Source: Flavobacteriales bacterium
GTDB lineage: Bacteria > Bacteroidota > Bacteroidia > Flavobacteriales_F > PHOS-HE28
NCBI GenBank assembly: GCA_016721005.1
Contig: JADKJM010000009.1
Span: forward strand, 263,222-327,221
Direction of reading: 5' to 3'
DNA length: 64,000 nt
Shown: in pieces, positions 1 to 9,268 of the stretch
How positions within the stretch are numbered: the first letter of the stretch is position 1
How the letters are laid out: the number at the start of each line of letters is the position of its first letter
Notes under the pieces: model-generated
What the model saw: only the letters and a program-made list of their open reading frames with translations
Databases searched by the model: none
Told to the model about the DNA's origin: nothing
Program-made: the position numbers and the translations under genes

Positions 1-413
1 GCGTTCGTGGCGACCTGAAAGGCAGGATCGACCATCCCATTCGCCACATGGTAGCGCTGGACGTAATTGGGATAGTAGCCTCGCCACATATAGAACGCCC
101 CTTCGTTCCATGGTAGCAACGCATATACTCCACCCAGTTGCGCATAGCCCGTGTCACGCGATCCATCACCATGCAAACACGCCAACTCATTGTAGAATTG
201 GGCTTCGCCCAGCCCCCCCTCCCAGAATTCCACGATCACCGTGCGTCCGTCGGGGATCGGCATCACGTCCCGCACATGCGTCACCTGTTGCAATAGCTGG
301 GGTGAAAACGATGGGTCCAACATGAGTTGACCCATGCCTTGCAGCGGCACCGAGAGTAGTGCCGTGAAAGAACACGACCAAGGGATCCAAGTTGCGATGT
401 CTCGAACGTTCAT
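1..413 (-). CDS. Secreted delta-60 repeat (beta-propeller) protein, N-terminal part
   Basis: The frame opens at an ATG (413-411) and runs off the left edge, giving about 137 residues. The first ~28 residues form a signal peptide (hydrophobic run, then a GMGQ-like cleavage region). The mature part starts LMLDPSFSP and later has VDPAFQ; D-P-x-F followed by a strand with PDGRTVIV is the pattern of delta-60 (DUF5122) beta-propeller repeats, usually found in exported Bacteroidota proteins. Its C-terminus, where a T9SS tail would be expected, is outside the window. Function beyond a secreted propeller cannot be stated. Confidence 0.7.
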   Translation of the reverse strand, partial: MNVRDIATWIPWSCSFTALLSVPLQGMGQLMLDPSFSPQLLQQVTHVRDVMPIPDGRTVIVEFWEGGLGEAQFYNELACLHGDGSRDTGYAQLGGVYALLPWNEGAFYMWRGYYPNYVQRYHVANGMVDPAFQVATN

Positions 414-521
414 CGTCTCTCAAACATAGCTGGTGATCGTCCATCATCGACAAACAGGCCGTCCAGAATTCCTCGACGATATACAACTCCGACCTTCCAG
501 CGGAGGGCTGGTGATCCCCCC

Positions 522-731
522 TCAGCACGCCACCACGAACCGGCCGACGGCTATGCTGCCATCGCGGTACACGCACCGCAACACGTACGCGCCATCGCTC
601 AGTGGTCCCAGGTCGATGACCACGCCATCCCCTGCGGGCTGGTAACGCGTGGGCATGATCCGACCGGACCCATCGTACACGCGGATGTCCTGCAAGCTAA
701 GTCGATGCTGGTTCGCTTCCGGCCGGTGCAT
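522..731 (-). pseudogene. Orphan T9SS C-terminal sorting tail (gene remnant)
   Basis: About 69 residues read like the end of a T9SS cargo protein: RVYDGSGRIM, then LSDGAYVLRCV and AVGRFVV, matching the type A sorting domain (strand, PxGxYxLR turn, last strand). An in-frame TGA at 743-741 closes the frame only four codons before the first ATG, and no secreted body precedes it. It is therefore taken as the surviving 3' end of a lost gene. The rest of 414-890 shows no convincing gene. Confidence 0.5.
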
Positions 732-890
732 ACGTCGTGCTCACGATGGATGCGCGTGGGATCCGCCAGCGGAGTACGTGGCTGAAAGAGTAGCGCTGAA
801 GCCCCACCCGCACAGTTCCCGGTGTACAACACAACGGACCCACCTTCCCGCACTCATCCGTTTCCCCTACTTTCACCTTCGCTCAAGACC

Positions 891-2735
891 ATGTCCCTCT
901 CCAGGATCCTCTCCCTGCTGTTCGTCGTTGGTGAGGCACTATCCGTGCTGGGCCAGTGCACGAACAACAACACACTTACCGGTACTGCGGTAACCCCGAA
1001 CTGCCCGGGGACCACCAACATCCCGTGCGTGCAAGGCGGCCAGTATGCGTTGATCAATGTGGTGGCGGGCAATACGTACACCTTCAGCACTTGCGCGGCG
1101 ACCTGGGATACGCAGATCACCTTGTTCAACAATGCGGGCGGCGGTTCGCTCGGCTTCAACGATGATGCCTGTGGCCTTCAATCCACCGTGACGTGGACAG
1201 CGAACTACACCGGCCAGCTTCGCGTCCTCATTGACCAGTACGGCTGTCTGGACAACACCACTTGCGCCCCGGTAGTGGTCACCTGCGTCACGCCGCCGGT
1301 CGGTGATTGCGTGTACACGCTCACCCTCTACGACGTTTTCAGTGATGGCTGGGGCACCTCCTTCGTCGGGTACAGCATCAACGGCGGGCCGTACCAGAAC
1401 TACACCTTGCCGTTCGGCGCGGCGTCCGGCTTCGTGCAGTTCGGGGTGAACATCGGCCAGGTGGTGACCTTGAGCTATAACGCCTCCGGCACTTGGCAAA
1501 CGGACAACTCATACATCCTCACCATGGGTGGAGCCACCTTGTTCAATTCCGGATCGCCACCGGCGGCAGGAATAACCTATGGGGCCACGGTAACGTGCGT
1601 TACGCCACCGCCGCCACCGGAGGATTGCCTCGGTGCGGTAACGATCTGCAGCAACGTGTCCTTGAGCAACAACACCAACAATACCGGCAACATTGCGGAC
1701 ATCAACATCACGAATTCGGGTTGCATGGATGTCGTGGAGTTCCAAGGCACGTGGTACGTGTTCTCACCCAGTGCGGCCGGCAACCTGGGCTTCAGCATCT
1801 CGCCGCTGGGCCCGGACGATTACGATTGGGCGGTGTGGGGGCCTTATCCGCCCGGCACGAATCCGAGCATGATCTGCCCACCTATGGGTCCGCCCATCCG
1901 CTGCGCGGCATCCAGCGGCCCGGCGACCTTCGAGAGCACCGGGAGCTATGCCACGGGTATGGGTGATCCTGTTTTCTCACCACCGCAATTCGCTAGCACG
2001 GCAGTGAGTTACGGCCTGCCGTCCACCTTCGACAACTGTCCGCTGATCGCGCCGCAGCGGTGCGGCTGGGTGCCCGGCATGCAGGTTACGGTGGGGCAGG
2101 TGTACTTGATGTACATCAGCAACTGGTCGCAGAGCAGCACGGGCTTCAACCTGAACTGGATCCTGGAGAATGGCGCTTCCCTGGATTGCACGGTGCTCGG
2201 TGTGGGGATGATCGACTTCCGCGCGACCGTAACGGGCAGCGGCGTGGAATTGCGATGGATCACATCCAACGAAACGAACAGCGATCACTTCGTGGTGGAG
2301 CGATCACACGATGGAACGACCTATCTCCCCATCGGAACGGTGGAAGCCATGGGGAACAGCGCACACGCGACGACCTATTCCTTGCTTGACCGCACGCCGT
2401 TCAGCGGAATGAACTACTACCGGCTGCGCCAAGTGGACCTCGATGGCAGCTTCACTTATTCAAAGGTCCGCACCGCGTTCATCACGGCGCTTGAGGGCGA
2501 GGTCCGCATCGTGCCCAATCCGGGGTCGGGTCTGGTGGTGGTCATGCACCCATCCGCAGAACCCGGTTCCATGCTGGTCCTGTTCGACGCCACGGGACGA
2601 ACACTCCAACGCATCACGCTCGAGAATGAACGCACCGGCTTCGATGCGAGTGCATTGCCCTCGGGGGTTTACGGGTATCGAGTGATCTCCAATTCCGGAT
2701 ATGCCCTCGCACACGGGACTTGGATGCGGGAGTAG
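891..2735 (+). CDS. T9SS-exported multidomain surface protein
   Basis: 614 residues. The ATG at 891 is preferred over the upstream in-frame 822 because it starts a clean signal peptide (MSLSRILSLLFVVG..LG). The body has a region like bacterial pre-peptidase C-terminal domains (CVQGGQYALINV, TWDTQITLFNN), a CVYTLTLYDVFSDGWG segment, and a second beta-sandwich beginning DCLGAVTICSN. The last ~90 residues (IVPNPGSG, LFDATGRTL, LPSGVYGYRV) are a T9SS type A sorting domain. Cysteines are frequent, as expected for an exported protein. No catalytic motif was recognised, so it may be adhesive or structural. It converges on the lipoprotein gene at 2736 with no intergenic space. Confidence 0.85.
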   Translation: MSLSRILSLLFVVGEALSVLGQCTNNNTLTGTAVTPNCPGTTNIPCVQGGQYALINVVAGNTYTFSTCAATWDTQITLFNNAGGGSLGFNDDACGLQSTVTWTANYTGQLRVLIDQYGCLDNTTCAPVVVTCVTPPVGDCVYTLTLYDVFSDGWGTSFVGYSINGGPYQNYTLPFGAASGFVQFGVNIGQVVTLSYNASGTWQTDNSYILTMGGATLFNSGSPPAAGITYGATVTCVTPPPPPEDCLGAVTICSNVSLSNNTNNTGNIADINITNSGCMDVVEFQGTWYVFSPSAAGNLGFSISPLGPDDYDWAVWGPYPPGTNPSMICPPMGPPIRCAASSGPATFESTGSYATGMGDPVFSPPQFASTAVSYGLPSTFDNCPLIAPQRCGWVPGMQVTVGQVYLMYISNWSQSSTGFNLNWILENGASLDCTVLGVGMIDFRATVTGSGVELRWITSNETNSDHFVVERSHDGTTYLPIGTVEAMGNSAHATTYSLLDRTPFSGMNYYRLRQVDLDGSFTYSKVRTAFITALEGEVRIVPNPGSGLVVVMHPSAEPGSMLVLFDATGRTLQRITLENERTGFDASALPSGVYGYRVISNSGYALAHGTWMRE

Positions 2736-3470
2736 CTAGTTCACGTGGATCAACGATCCCGATCCAGTGATCGTGGACTGTATCACGGGTGGATCACCAC
2801 GGTAGTACACATCGCCCACGTCGTAGATGCCCACGTTCATCTGAAGCACCGCCCAACAACGGATGTCCGCGATACCGCTGTTGTTGATGTTCACCTGGTC
2901 CGCACGTAGCTCATCGGCATCGATGGCGCCCATGATCCCGCTGAAGAGGTTCGCGGCGGTGCATCGGCCACGGATCGAAACATTGCCCGCACCACTGTGC
3001 ATGCCGATCTCCGTGCGGTCCACCTGCAGGAGCAAGGCACAACTTCCCTCGGCGCCCCATTGGTCCATGGCGAAGAAGGGCCCGGTGATGGTGTCGGTGC
3101 TGCTCACATCACCGGTTCCACGCAACGTGAGGTGTTCGATCCCCGCCACCGGCACATGCACCGTGATGCGCGGTTTGAAGCTGCGCACCCAGTTGCAACG
3201 CATCTCATTGCGGACCGTCAAGGTGCCATCGCTCACCTCGGTGGTGATCTGGCCCAACAGGTTCGCACCGGCTTGAACGGAAACGGTTCCGCTGGAGCGT
3301 GCTTCGAACACCAGGTCGATGCGATCACCGAGATCGATCCGATGGAATTCGCCGGTGATGCGTTCCACGGTGCGCATGGGACCGGCGCTCGTGATGCAGT
3401 CATCCAATTGCTCGCGCTGGCAGCCGAGGAACAGCAGCGCACAGAGCGGTATGGTGTGCTTCAATCCCAT
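2736..3470 (-). CDS. DUF2807 (GIN-domain) lipoprotein
   Basis: 244 residues with a lipobox-type signal (LCALLFLGC; Cys near residue 17), so probably an outer- or inner-membrane lipoprotein. The mature protein is a run of short beta strands (EFHRIDLGDRIDLVFE, GIEHLTLRGTGDV, IGMHSGAGNVSIRG) typical of the DUF2807 head domain, annotated as a putative autotransporter adhesin head in Bacteroidota. Its first 10 bp overlap the end of the PagL-like gene at 3461, so the two are likely co-transcribed and translationally coupled. The ligand is unknown. Confidence 0.8.
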   Translation of the reverse strand: MGLKHTIPLCALLFLGCQREQLDDCITSAGPMRTVERITGEFHRIDLGDRIDLVFEARSSGTVSVQAGANLLGQITTEVSDGTLTVRNEMRCNWVRSFKPRITVHVPVAGIEHLTLRGTGDVSSTDTITGPFFAMDQWGAEGSCALLLQVDRTEIGMHSGAGNVSIRGRCTAANLFSGIMGAIDADELRADQVNINNSGIADIRCWAVLQMNVGIYDVGDVYYRGDPPVIQSTITGSGSLIHVN

Positions 3471-4561
3471 CGGTATCCGATGCCGAACTCCCAGTGGTCG
3501 GCGGCGGCGAAGTGCGTCTTGAGCGAGACCCCGGCCAGGAGGTGCTTGCCGCAGCGGTAGCGCACACCGAACCGCTGGTACACGGGGGCATCATCCGGTG
3601 CGGGGGTGATCACATACACACCCATGCGGAAGAGCAACTCCCCACGACCGGCGAGCAAGGACCCGCCGCCTTGCACGCCCACCTGCGTGAGCGCAACGCG
3701 CGGTGCGTCGTTGAGCGCATCGTCCGTCGTCGCAAGATCCCCTTTGTTGAAGATGTCCACGCCGCACGCGAGGCTGCCCTTCCTCCCCTTTCGCCAACCG
3801 GCCTCGCCGCTCAACACGAACACGGAGCGCTGCCCGTTGATGGGGCGTCCGTCCTCGCTGATGCCGCCCGAGCAGACCACGAGGAATTCCCGTTCAGGTC
3901 GTTCGAACGAAGTGCTGTCGATCCCGCGAGCACCTTCGGGAACAGGTCCTACGCGCCCCTTTCCCAATGCGATGGATGCACCGAGCGAGAGGGAAACGAA
4001 GTTGAGGCCCAGGTTGGGTTGCTTGAAGGAACCGTTGCTCCAATGATCCAGCGCGATGCCTGCATGCACATCGGCACCCGCGATGTGGTAGCGCACTTCG
4101 GGCATGAGCTGGATCGCGGTATTGATGCGCGAACCGATGGCGATCTGCCGGGTGTTGTCGTGGCGATCGAAACGCTTGGCGACGTAGCCCACACCCCAAG
4201 CGGTGCGAAGACCGAACGAACAATGATCGCCATGCAGCAATGGCAGCGTGAGATAAGGCATGAGCCCCGCGCACCATCCGATGTGGTCCGGATTGGCCAA
4301 GCGCGTGAAGATGACGGCCACGCCATAACGCGGGTTCCCATAGGCGCGATGCCAAGGCCGGTCGCCCTTCACTTCCCGTTCCATGAACAACTCGGCGGCA
4401 CCGGCATGTCCTTCCACCAGGATCAGCATATCGGAGTGGTGCGGCCAGAGATAACCGTAATGCGCGCGCGCGCCGATGGACCAGGGTTGTTGTGCGTAAA
4501 GCACTCCGGGGAGCAACGCCGCGAAGCCGACGATGCAAGCGATCCTCCTGGCCCGGTCCAT
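3461..4561 (-). CDS. PagL-like acyloxyacyl hydrolase (lipid A 3-O-deacylase family)
   Basis: 366 residues: signal peptide (to about residue 24), then alternating beta strands of an outer-membrane barrel. The PagL hallmark is visible as DHWSNGSFKQPNLGLN, with His173, Ser175 and Asn176 corresponding to the catalytic HxSN motif of Pseudomonas PagL; the acidic third triad residue is not obvious, as in many Bacteroidota homologues. It is longer than PagL itself (~170 aa), with a second beta-rich half. Expected role is removal of 3-linked acyl chains from lipid A in the outer membrane, which fits a window rich in lpx genes. It lies upstream of, and overlaps, the DUF2807 lipoprotein gene. Confidence 0.75.
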   Translation of the reverse strand: MDRARRIACIVGFAALLPGVLYAQQPWSIGARAHYGYLWPHHSDMLILVEGHAGAAELFMEREVKGDRPWHRAYGNPRYGVAVIFTRLANPDHIGWCAGLMPYLTLPLLHGDHCSFGLRTAWGVGYVAKRFDRHDNTRQIAIGSRINTAIQLMPEVRYHIAGADVHAGIALDHWSNGSFKQPNLGLNFVSLSLGASIALGKGRVGPVPEGARGIDSTSFERPEREFLVVCSGGISEDGRPINGQRSVFVLSGEAGWRKGRKGSLACGVDIFNKGDLATTDDALNDAPRVALTQVGVQGGGSLLAGRGELLFRMGVYVITPAPDDAPVYQRFGVRYRCGKHLLAGVSLKTHFAAADHWEFGIGYRWD

Positions 4562-4575
4562 GTTACCGATCGAGG

Positions 4576-5502
4576 CTACGCCTCCACGGGTTCGTTCTTC
4601 GGATACCGGACGTGCCCGTACTGCTTCATGTACAGGTCATAGATGATCCCATCCGCGAGGCCGACCTTCGGAACGAAGACCTCGTCGATATCGGCGAAGT
4701 CCATCACGAGGAGGAAGATGTCGGCGGCGGGTATGATCACGTCGGCGCGATCGGGGCGAAGGCGCAAGAGTCTCACGCGATCCTCGAAGGAGTAGGAAGC
4801 GATGCGATCGCGTTGCTGCTGGATCGCGTCGCGCGAAAGCGGCTCGCCGAAAAGGTTGCCGTTCTCCTTGAAGATGCGGTTGATGTTCCCGCCGGTACCG
4901 ATCGCCACTAGCTGGCCGTGCTGCGCGCGCAGTTCTTCCAGGAAGGACTGCATCTCTACCCATGCACTCAGCGGCACCTTGTTCTTCAACGTGCGCACCG
5001 TACCGATCTTGAAACTCGCGCTCTTCACGCGTCGACCGCCCTCCAGCCATGTGAGTTCGGTACTGCCACCGCCCACATCGATGTAGAGATAGCTGCGCTC
5101 CTTCAGCAGGTCCTGCGTCCAGAAGGTGTTCACGATGAGGTCCGCTTCCTTCTGGCCGTTGATCACTTCAATATGAACGCCGCTTTCCATATCCACCAGC
5201 ATGCGGACCTCCTCTCTGTTGGTCGCCTCGCGCATGGCGCTGGTGGCACAGCATCGCATGTACTTCACGCCGTACACTTCGGTGAGCAGACGGAAGGCCT
5301 TGAGTGATTTGATGAGGTAATCACGCTTCGGGTTGGTGATCGCACCGCCTTCGAAAACGTCCTCGCCGAGGCGGATCGGCACCCGCACCAACGTCTGCTT
5401 GCGAATGATCGGATGGTCCGCGCGCTCGATCACTTCACCGACCAACAAACGCACGGCGTTGGATCCGATGTCGATGGCAGCGTATGTGAGATCGCGATCG
5501 AT
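4576..5502 (-). CDS. Exopolyphosphatase / pppGpp phosphatase family protein (Ppx/GppA)
   Basis: About 300 residues of an ASKHA-fold phosphatase acting on polyphosphate or pppGpp. Seen: the N-terminal phosphate-1 motif AAIDIGSNAVRLL, IDVGGGSTEL, and the adenosine motif AIGTGGNINRI. The start is unresolved. The first GTG (5454) falls inside the conserved motif, and between it and the upstream stop (TAG at 5514-5512) there is no ATG, GTG or TTG. The start shown is an in-frame ATC at 5502, used as a placeholder; a non-standard start or a base error is possible. It is followed by the PagL/DUF2807 pair and preceded by valS, all on the minus strand. Confidence 0.85.
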   Translation of the reverse strand: MDRDLTYAAIDIGSNAVRLLVGEVIERADHPIIRKQTLVRVPIRLGEDVFEGGAITNPKRDYLIKSLKAFRLLTEVYGVKYMRCCATSAMREATNREEVRMLVDMESGVHIEVINGQKEADLIVNTFWTQDLLKERSYLYIDVGGGSTELTWLEGGRRVKSASFKIGTVRTLKNKVPLSAWVEMQSFLEELRAQHGQLVAIGTGGNINRIFKENGNLFGEPLSRDAIQQQRDRIASYSFEDRVRLLRLRPDRADVIIPAADIFLLVMDFADIDEVFVPKVGLADGIIYDLYMKQYGHVRYPKNEPVEA

Positions 5503-5544
5503 GAAGCGAAGCTAATCAGTTGAACGGCGCGATCATTGGATCCA

Positions 5545-8202
5545 TCACTTCAGCACGGCCAACCGTTCCTCCAGCGCCTTGATCTTCACCTCGGCGTCGG
5601 CCTTTTTCTTGCGCTCGTTCTCCAGCACCGCTGGCGGCGCACCACTGACGAATCGTTCGTTCGAGAGTTTCTTGTCCACACTCACCAGGAAGCCACGCAA
5701 GTAGGTCAGCTCCTCCTCGGCCTTCTTCACCTCTGCTTCGGGATCCATGCTGCCGCCGAGGTCGATGGCGTACTCGGTGGTCCCCACAAGGAAGGTCACG
5801 GATCCCTCGCTCGGTGCGGCCACTGCATTGATCGCCGGCACGTTCGCGAGCTTGCTCACGAGTGCGATCGTCGCATCACCCAGCGGCGTGGCTTTCTTCA
5901 CCTGTAGTTCGATCGCATCCTTCGGGCTCATACCGCGCTCATTGCGCGTGTTGCGCACGGCGGTGGTCAGGTCGAAGGCATGTTGCATCTCCGCTTCCAG
6001 CTTCACTTCACCATCGCCGCTCTTCGGCCATGGCGCGATGATCAGCGCATCCATTGAACCCTTCCGTTCACGCAAGTGACTCCACAATTCCTCACTCAGG
6101 AACGGCATGAAGGGATGCAACAACTTCATCACTTCCTCGAACACGGCGATGGTCGCGTTGTAGGTCGTGCGATCGATCGATGCGGCTTCACCATTGATGA
6201 ATGGCGGCTTGATGCTTTCCAAGTACCAGCTACATAGATCATCCCAGACCAACTTGTAGGTGGCCATGAGCGCCTCGCTGATCCGGAATTGCGTGAAGAG
6301 ATCGTCGATCTCCCTGGTGGCACGCTCCACGCGTGATCGCATCCATGCGCAGGCTGCTGCGTTGCTCGCCGGTTGTGCGCTGTCCACCACCGTGAAACCC
6401 TGCACCAAACGGAAGGCGTTCCAGATCTTGTTACCGAAGTTCCGGCCTTGCTCGCACAGTGAGTCGTCGTAGGGCAGGTCATTGCCGGCCGGAGAAGTGA
6501 GCAACATACCCACGCGCACACCATCGGCACCGAACTTCTCGATCAACTCCAACGGGTCCGGACTGTTGCCCAAGCTCTTGCTCATCTTCCGGCCTTGCTT
6601 GTCGCGCACGATGCCGGTGAGGTAGACGTTCTTGAACGGGATCTCCTTGCGGTACTCCAGTCCGGCCATGATCATGCGCGCTACCCAGAAGAAGAGGATC
6701 TCCGGTGCGGTCACCAGGTCGTTCGTCGGGTAGTAGTACTTGATGTCCGCATTGTCCGGATCCTCGAAGCCGTCGAACACACTGATCGGCCAAAGCCAAC
6801 TGCTGAACCAGGTGTCCACCACGTCCTCGTCCTGCTTGATGCCGTACACGCTCTGACCAGCGGCTTTGAACTGCGCGATCGCCTCTGCTTCGGTGCGGCA
6901 CACGGCGGCATCACCCGCATCGTTATACCACGCCGGTATCTGTTGTCCCCACCACAATTGGCGACTGATGCACCAGTCGCGCACGTTCTCCATCCAATGG
7001 CGGTACGTGTTCTGGAACTTCTGCGGATGAAGTTTCACCTCGCCGCGCATCACCACATCGAGCGCGGGTTTGGCGAGGTCCGCCATCTTCACGAACCACT
7101 GCAAACTCAGCCGTGGTTCGATCACGGCATCGGTGCGCTCGCTATAGCCCACCTTGTTCTTGATGTCCTCGATCCTGACGATGTGCTCCTTCTCTTCGAG
7201 TTCCTTCACGATCTTCTTCCGCGCCGCGAAGCGGTCCTCGCCGATGTAGAGTTGCGCGGCAGCGCTCAACGTTCCGTTGGCTTCGAGGATGTCGATGGTT
7301 TCGAGCTTGTGCTTCTTGCCCAACTCGTAGTCGTTCACGTCGTGCGCAGGAGTCACCTTCAAGGCTCCGGTCCCGAATTCGCGCTCCACGTATTCATCGA
7401 AGATGATCGGGATGCTGCGTCCTATCAGAGGAACCAGCGCGCGTTTCCCTTTCAGATGGGCGTAGCGTTCGTCCTCCGGATGCACCGCGATCGCGGTGTC
7501 ACCGAGGATCGTCTCCGGACGTGTGGTCGCGATCGTGATGAATTCCACCTCACCCCCAGCCCCTCTCCCGGGGAGAGGGGAGCCGCCCTCAATGGCGTAG
7601 CGCACATGAAAGAGCCGTGAGTTCACCTCCTTGTGTACCACCTCCTCATCGCTCACCGCGGTGAGTGCGACGGGATCCCAGTTCACCATGCGCTGGCCAC
7701 GGTACACGAGTCCTTTCCTATGCAGGTCGATGAAGACATCGAGCACGGCCTCATTCATCTTCGGCTCCATGGTGAAGCGCGTGCGATCCCAATCGCAACT
7801 CGCGCCGAGCTTCTTCAACTGCTCCAGGATCACGCCGCCGTACTTCTCCTTCCACGCGAAGGCGTGCTTCAGGAATTCCTCACGGCCGATGGCGCTCTTC
7901 TTGATCCCTTGTTCAGCGAGCAAGCGCACCACCTTGGCTTCCGTAGCGATGGAAGCGTGGTCCGTTCCCGGTACCCAGCAGGCGTTCTTGCCTTGCATGC
8001 GCGCACGCCGCACCAGTACATCCTGGATCGTATTGTTGAGCATGTGGCCCATGTGCAACACGCCGGTCACGTTCGGCGGCGGGATCACCACGGTGTATGG
8101 CTCGCGGGCATCGGGCACGGAGCGGAAGTAGCCGTTGTCAAGCCAATACTGGTACCACTTGTTCTCGGTGGTGGAGGGATCGTAGCGTTTCGGGAGTTCC
8201 AT
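5545..8202 (-). CDS. valS: Valine--tRNA ligase
   Basis: 885 residues from the ATG at 8202 (MELPKRYDP), where homology begins; the longer in-frame extension is not protein-like. Class I aminoacyl-tRNA synthetase that charges tRNA-Val in the cytosol. The ATP-binding HMGH is at residues 50-53 after PPPNVTGVL, and KMSKS is near residue 537 in GRKMSKSLGNS. The C-terminal ~65 residues (EVKKAEEELTYL to EERLAVLK) form the tRNA-binding coiled-coil arm. Odd: around residues 206-220 the editing-domain region carries a peptide (GSPLPGRGAGGE) encoded by a palindromic repeat (see the repeat entry). Confidence 0.97.
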   Translation of the reverse strand: MELPKRYDPSTTENKWYQYWLDNGYFRSVPDAREPYTVVIPPPNVTGVLHMGHMLNNTIQDVLVRRARMQGKNACWVPGTDHASIATEAKVVRLLAEQGIKKSAIGREEFLKHAFAWKEKYGGVILEQLKKLGASCDWDRTRFTMEPKMNEAVLDVFIDLHRKGLVYRGQRMVNWDPVALTAVSDEEVVHKEVNSRLFHVRYAIEGGSPLPGRGAGGEVEFITIATTRPETILGDTAIAVHPEDERYAHLKGKRALVPLIGRSIPIIFDEYVEREFGTGALKVTPAHDVNDYELGKKHKLETIDILEANGTLSAAAQLYIGEDRFAARKKIVKELEEKEHIVRIEDIKNKVGYSERTDAVIEPRLSLQWFVKMADLAKPALDVVMRGEVKLHPQKFQNTYRHWMENVRDWCISRQLWWGQQIPAWYNDAGDAAVCRTEAEAIAQFKAAGQSVYGIKQDEDVVDTWFSSWLWPISVFDGFEDPDNADIKYYYPTNDLVTAPEILFFWVARMIMAGLEYRKEIPFKNVYLTGIVRDKQGRKMSKSLGNSPDPLELIEKFGADGVRVGMLLTSPAGNDLPYDDSLCEQGRNFGNKIWNAFRLVQGFTVVDSAQPASNAAACAWMRSRVERATREIDDLFTQFRISEALMATYKLVWDDLCSWYLESIKPPFINGEAASIDRTTYNATIAVFEEVMKLLHPFMPFLSEELWSHLRERKGSMDALIIAPWPKSGDGEVKLEAEMQHAFDLTTAVRNTRNERGMSPKDAIELQVKKATPLGDATIALVSKLANVPAINAVAAPSEGSVTFLVGTTEYAIDLGGSMDPEAEVKKAEEELTYLRGFLVSVDKKLSNERFVSGAPPAVLENERKKKADAEVKIKALEERLAVLK
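7548..7583. repeat. Palindromic repeat inserted in frame in valS
   Basis: Inside valS, bases 7560-7580 form a perfect 10-bp stem with a one-base centre (CCCCTCTCCC G GGGAGAGGGG), preceded by CACCCCCAG. Sequences of this type (ctcacccc-agcccctctcccgg) are familiar dispersed repeats in many bacterial genomes. Here the unit adds roughly 12-15 codons without breaking the frame. Confidence 0.7.
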
Positions 8203-8413
8203 ACGGGATGCGAAGTCGATATCAATAACAGCCCGCGAAAGTAGTGGAGGCCGAACGAGGGCCCTGGGAGCATGTTCCCGGATCCGTGGCTTGGCGCAGG
8301 TCGTCCCCTCACTCCTACCGGCCATCACAAAGCCCCTTGCACGAGGCGGCCTTGTTCGTTTGGTTTGTGGGACGGGACATCCGGAGCGATCCTCTCACCG
8401 AACACCTTCGACC

Positions 8414-9142
8414 ATGAAAGCCCTCATCATCGACGACGAACGACTGGCACGGAAGGAGCTTGCGACCTTGCTAGAGAAGCACGACAACATCGAGATCATC
8501 GGTGAAGCCGCGAACGCCGAGGAGGCGGAGGCCCTGATCGCCGAGAAGAAGCCTGACCTGCTCTTCCTGGACATCAACATGCCCGGACAGAACGGCTTCG
8601 AACTGCTACAGCAATTGGATCAGGCGCCCCACGTGATCTTCGTGACCGCTTATGATGAGCACGCCTTGGAGGCTTTCCGCGTGAATGCATTGGATTACCT
8701 GATGAAGCCGATCGATCCGGTGCGTTTGGAGGAGGCGATCAACAAATTGCCCAGTGCGACGAAGGGTGATCCGTCGCACCGCGAGGTCCTGAGGGAGAGC
8801 GACCAGATCTTCCTGAAGGATGGGGAGAAGTGCTGGTTCGTCGCGCTGAAGAACGTGCGCTATTTCGAGAGCGAGGGCAATTATGTCCGCGTGCGATTCG
8901 ACGATCAGAAGCCACTCGTGTTGCGTTCGTTGAACAAACTGGAGGAGAAGTTGGATCCGCTCGTCTTCTTCCGCGCCAACCGTAAGCACATCATCAACCT
9001 GCGCTGGGTGGATAAGATCGAACCGTGGTTCAGCGGCGGCCTCATGGTGAAGTTGAAGCATCAGGACAAGAACGGCGAACCCGAAACCGTGGAGGTGAGC
9101 CGAAGACAAGCGGCACGCTTCAAGGACCTGCTGAGCTTGTGA
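8414..9142 (+). CDS. LytTR-family DNA-binding response regulator
   Basis: 242 residues from the ATG at 8414. The N-terminal receiver domain has the acidic pair DDE near residue 7-9, the phospho-acceptor Asp in LFLDINMPG (about residue 56), the T/S in VTAYDEHALEAF and the Lys in MKPID. The C-terminal ~100 residues are a LytTR domain (GEKCWFVALKNVRYFESEG, FFRANRKHIINLRWV). Such AlgR/LytR regulators normally pair with a LytS-type histidine kinase, but none is adjacent. It is divergent from valS; targets are unknown. Confidence 0.92.
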   Translation: MKALIIDDERLARKELATLLEKHDNIEIIGEAANAEEAEALIAEKKPDLLFLDINMPGQNGFELLQQLDQAPHVIFVTAYDEHALEAFRVNALDYLMKPIDPVRLEEAINKLPSATKGDPSHREVLRESDQIFLKDGEKCWFVALKNVRYFESEGNYVRVRFDDQKPLVLRSLNKLEEKLDPLVFFRANRKHIINLRWVDKIEPWFSGGLMVKLKHQDKNGEPETVEVSRRQAARFKDLLSL

Positions 9143-9268
9143 TGCGATCGTGTTCCTTTGGGGCGAGCGTTGTCCGTTGGTCGTGGTGAAGGTTGTTCGT
9201 GACCCGGGCCATGCTCGATCACGTCTCGCCGAACAACGAACAACCTCCAATACGAACAACGAATTCCC

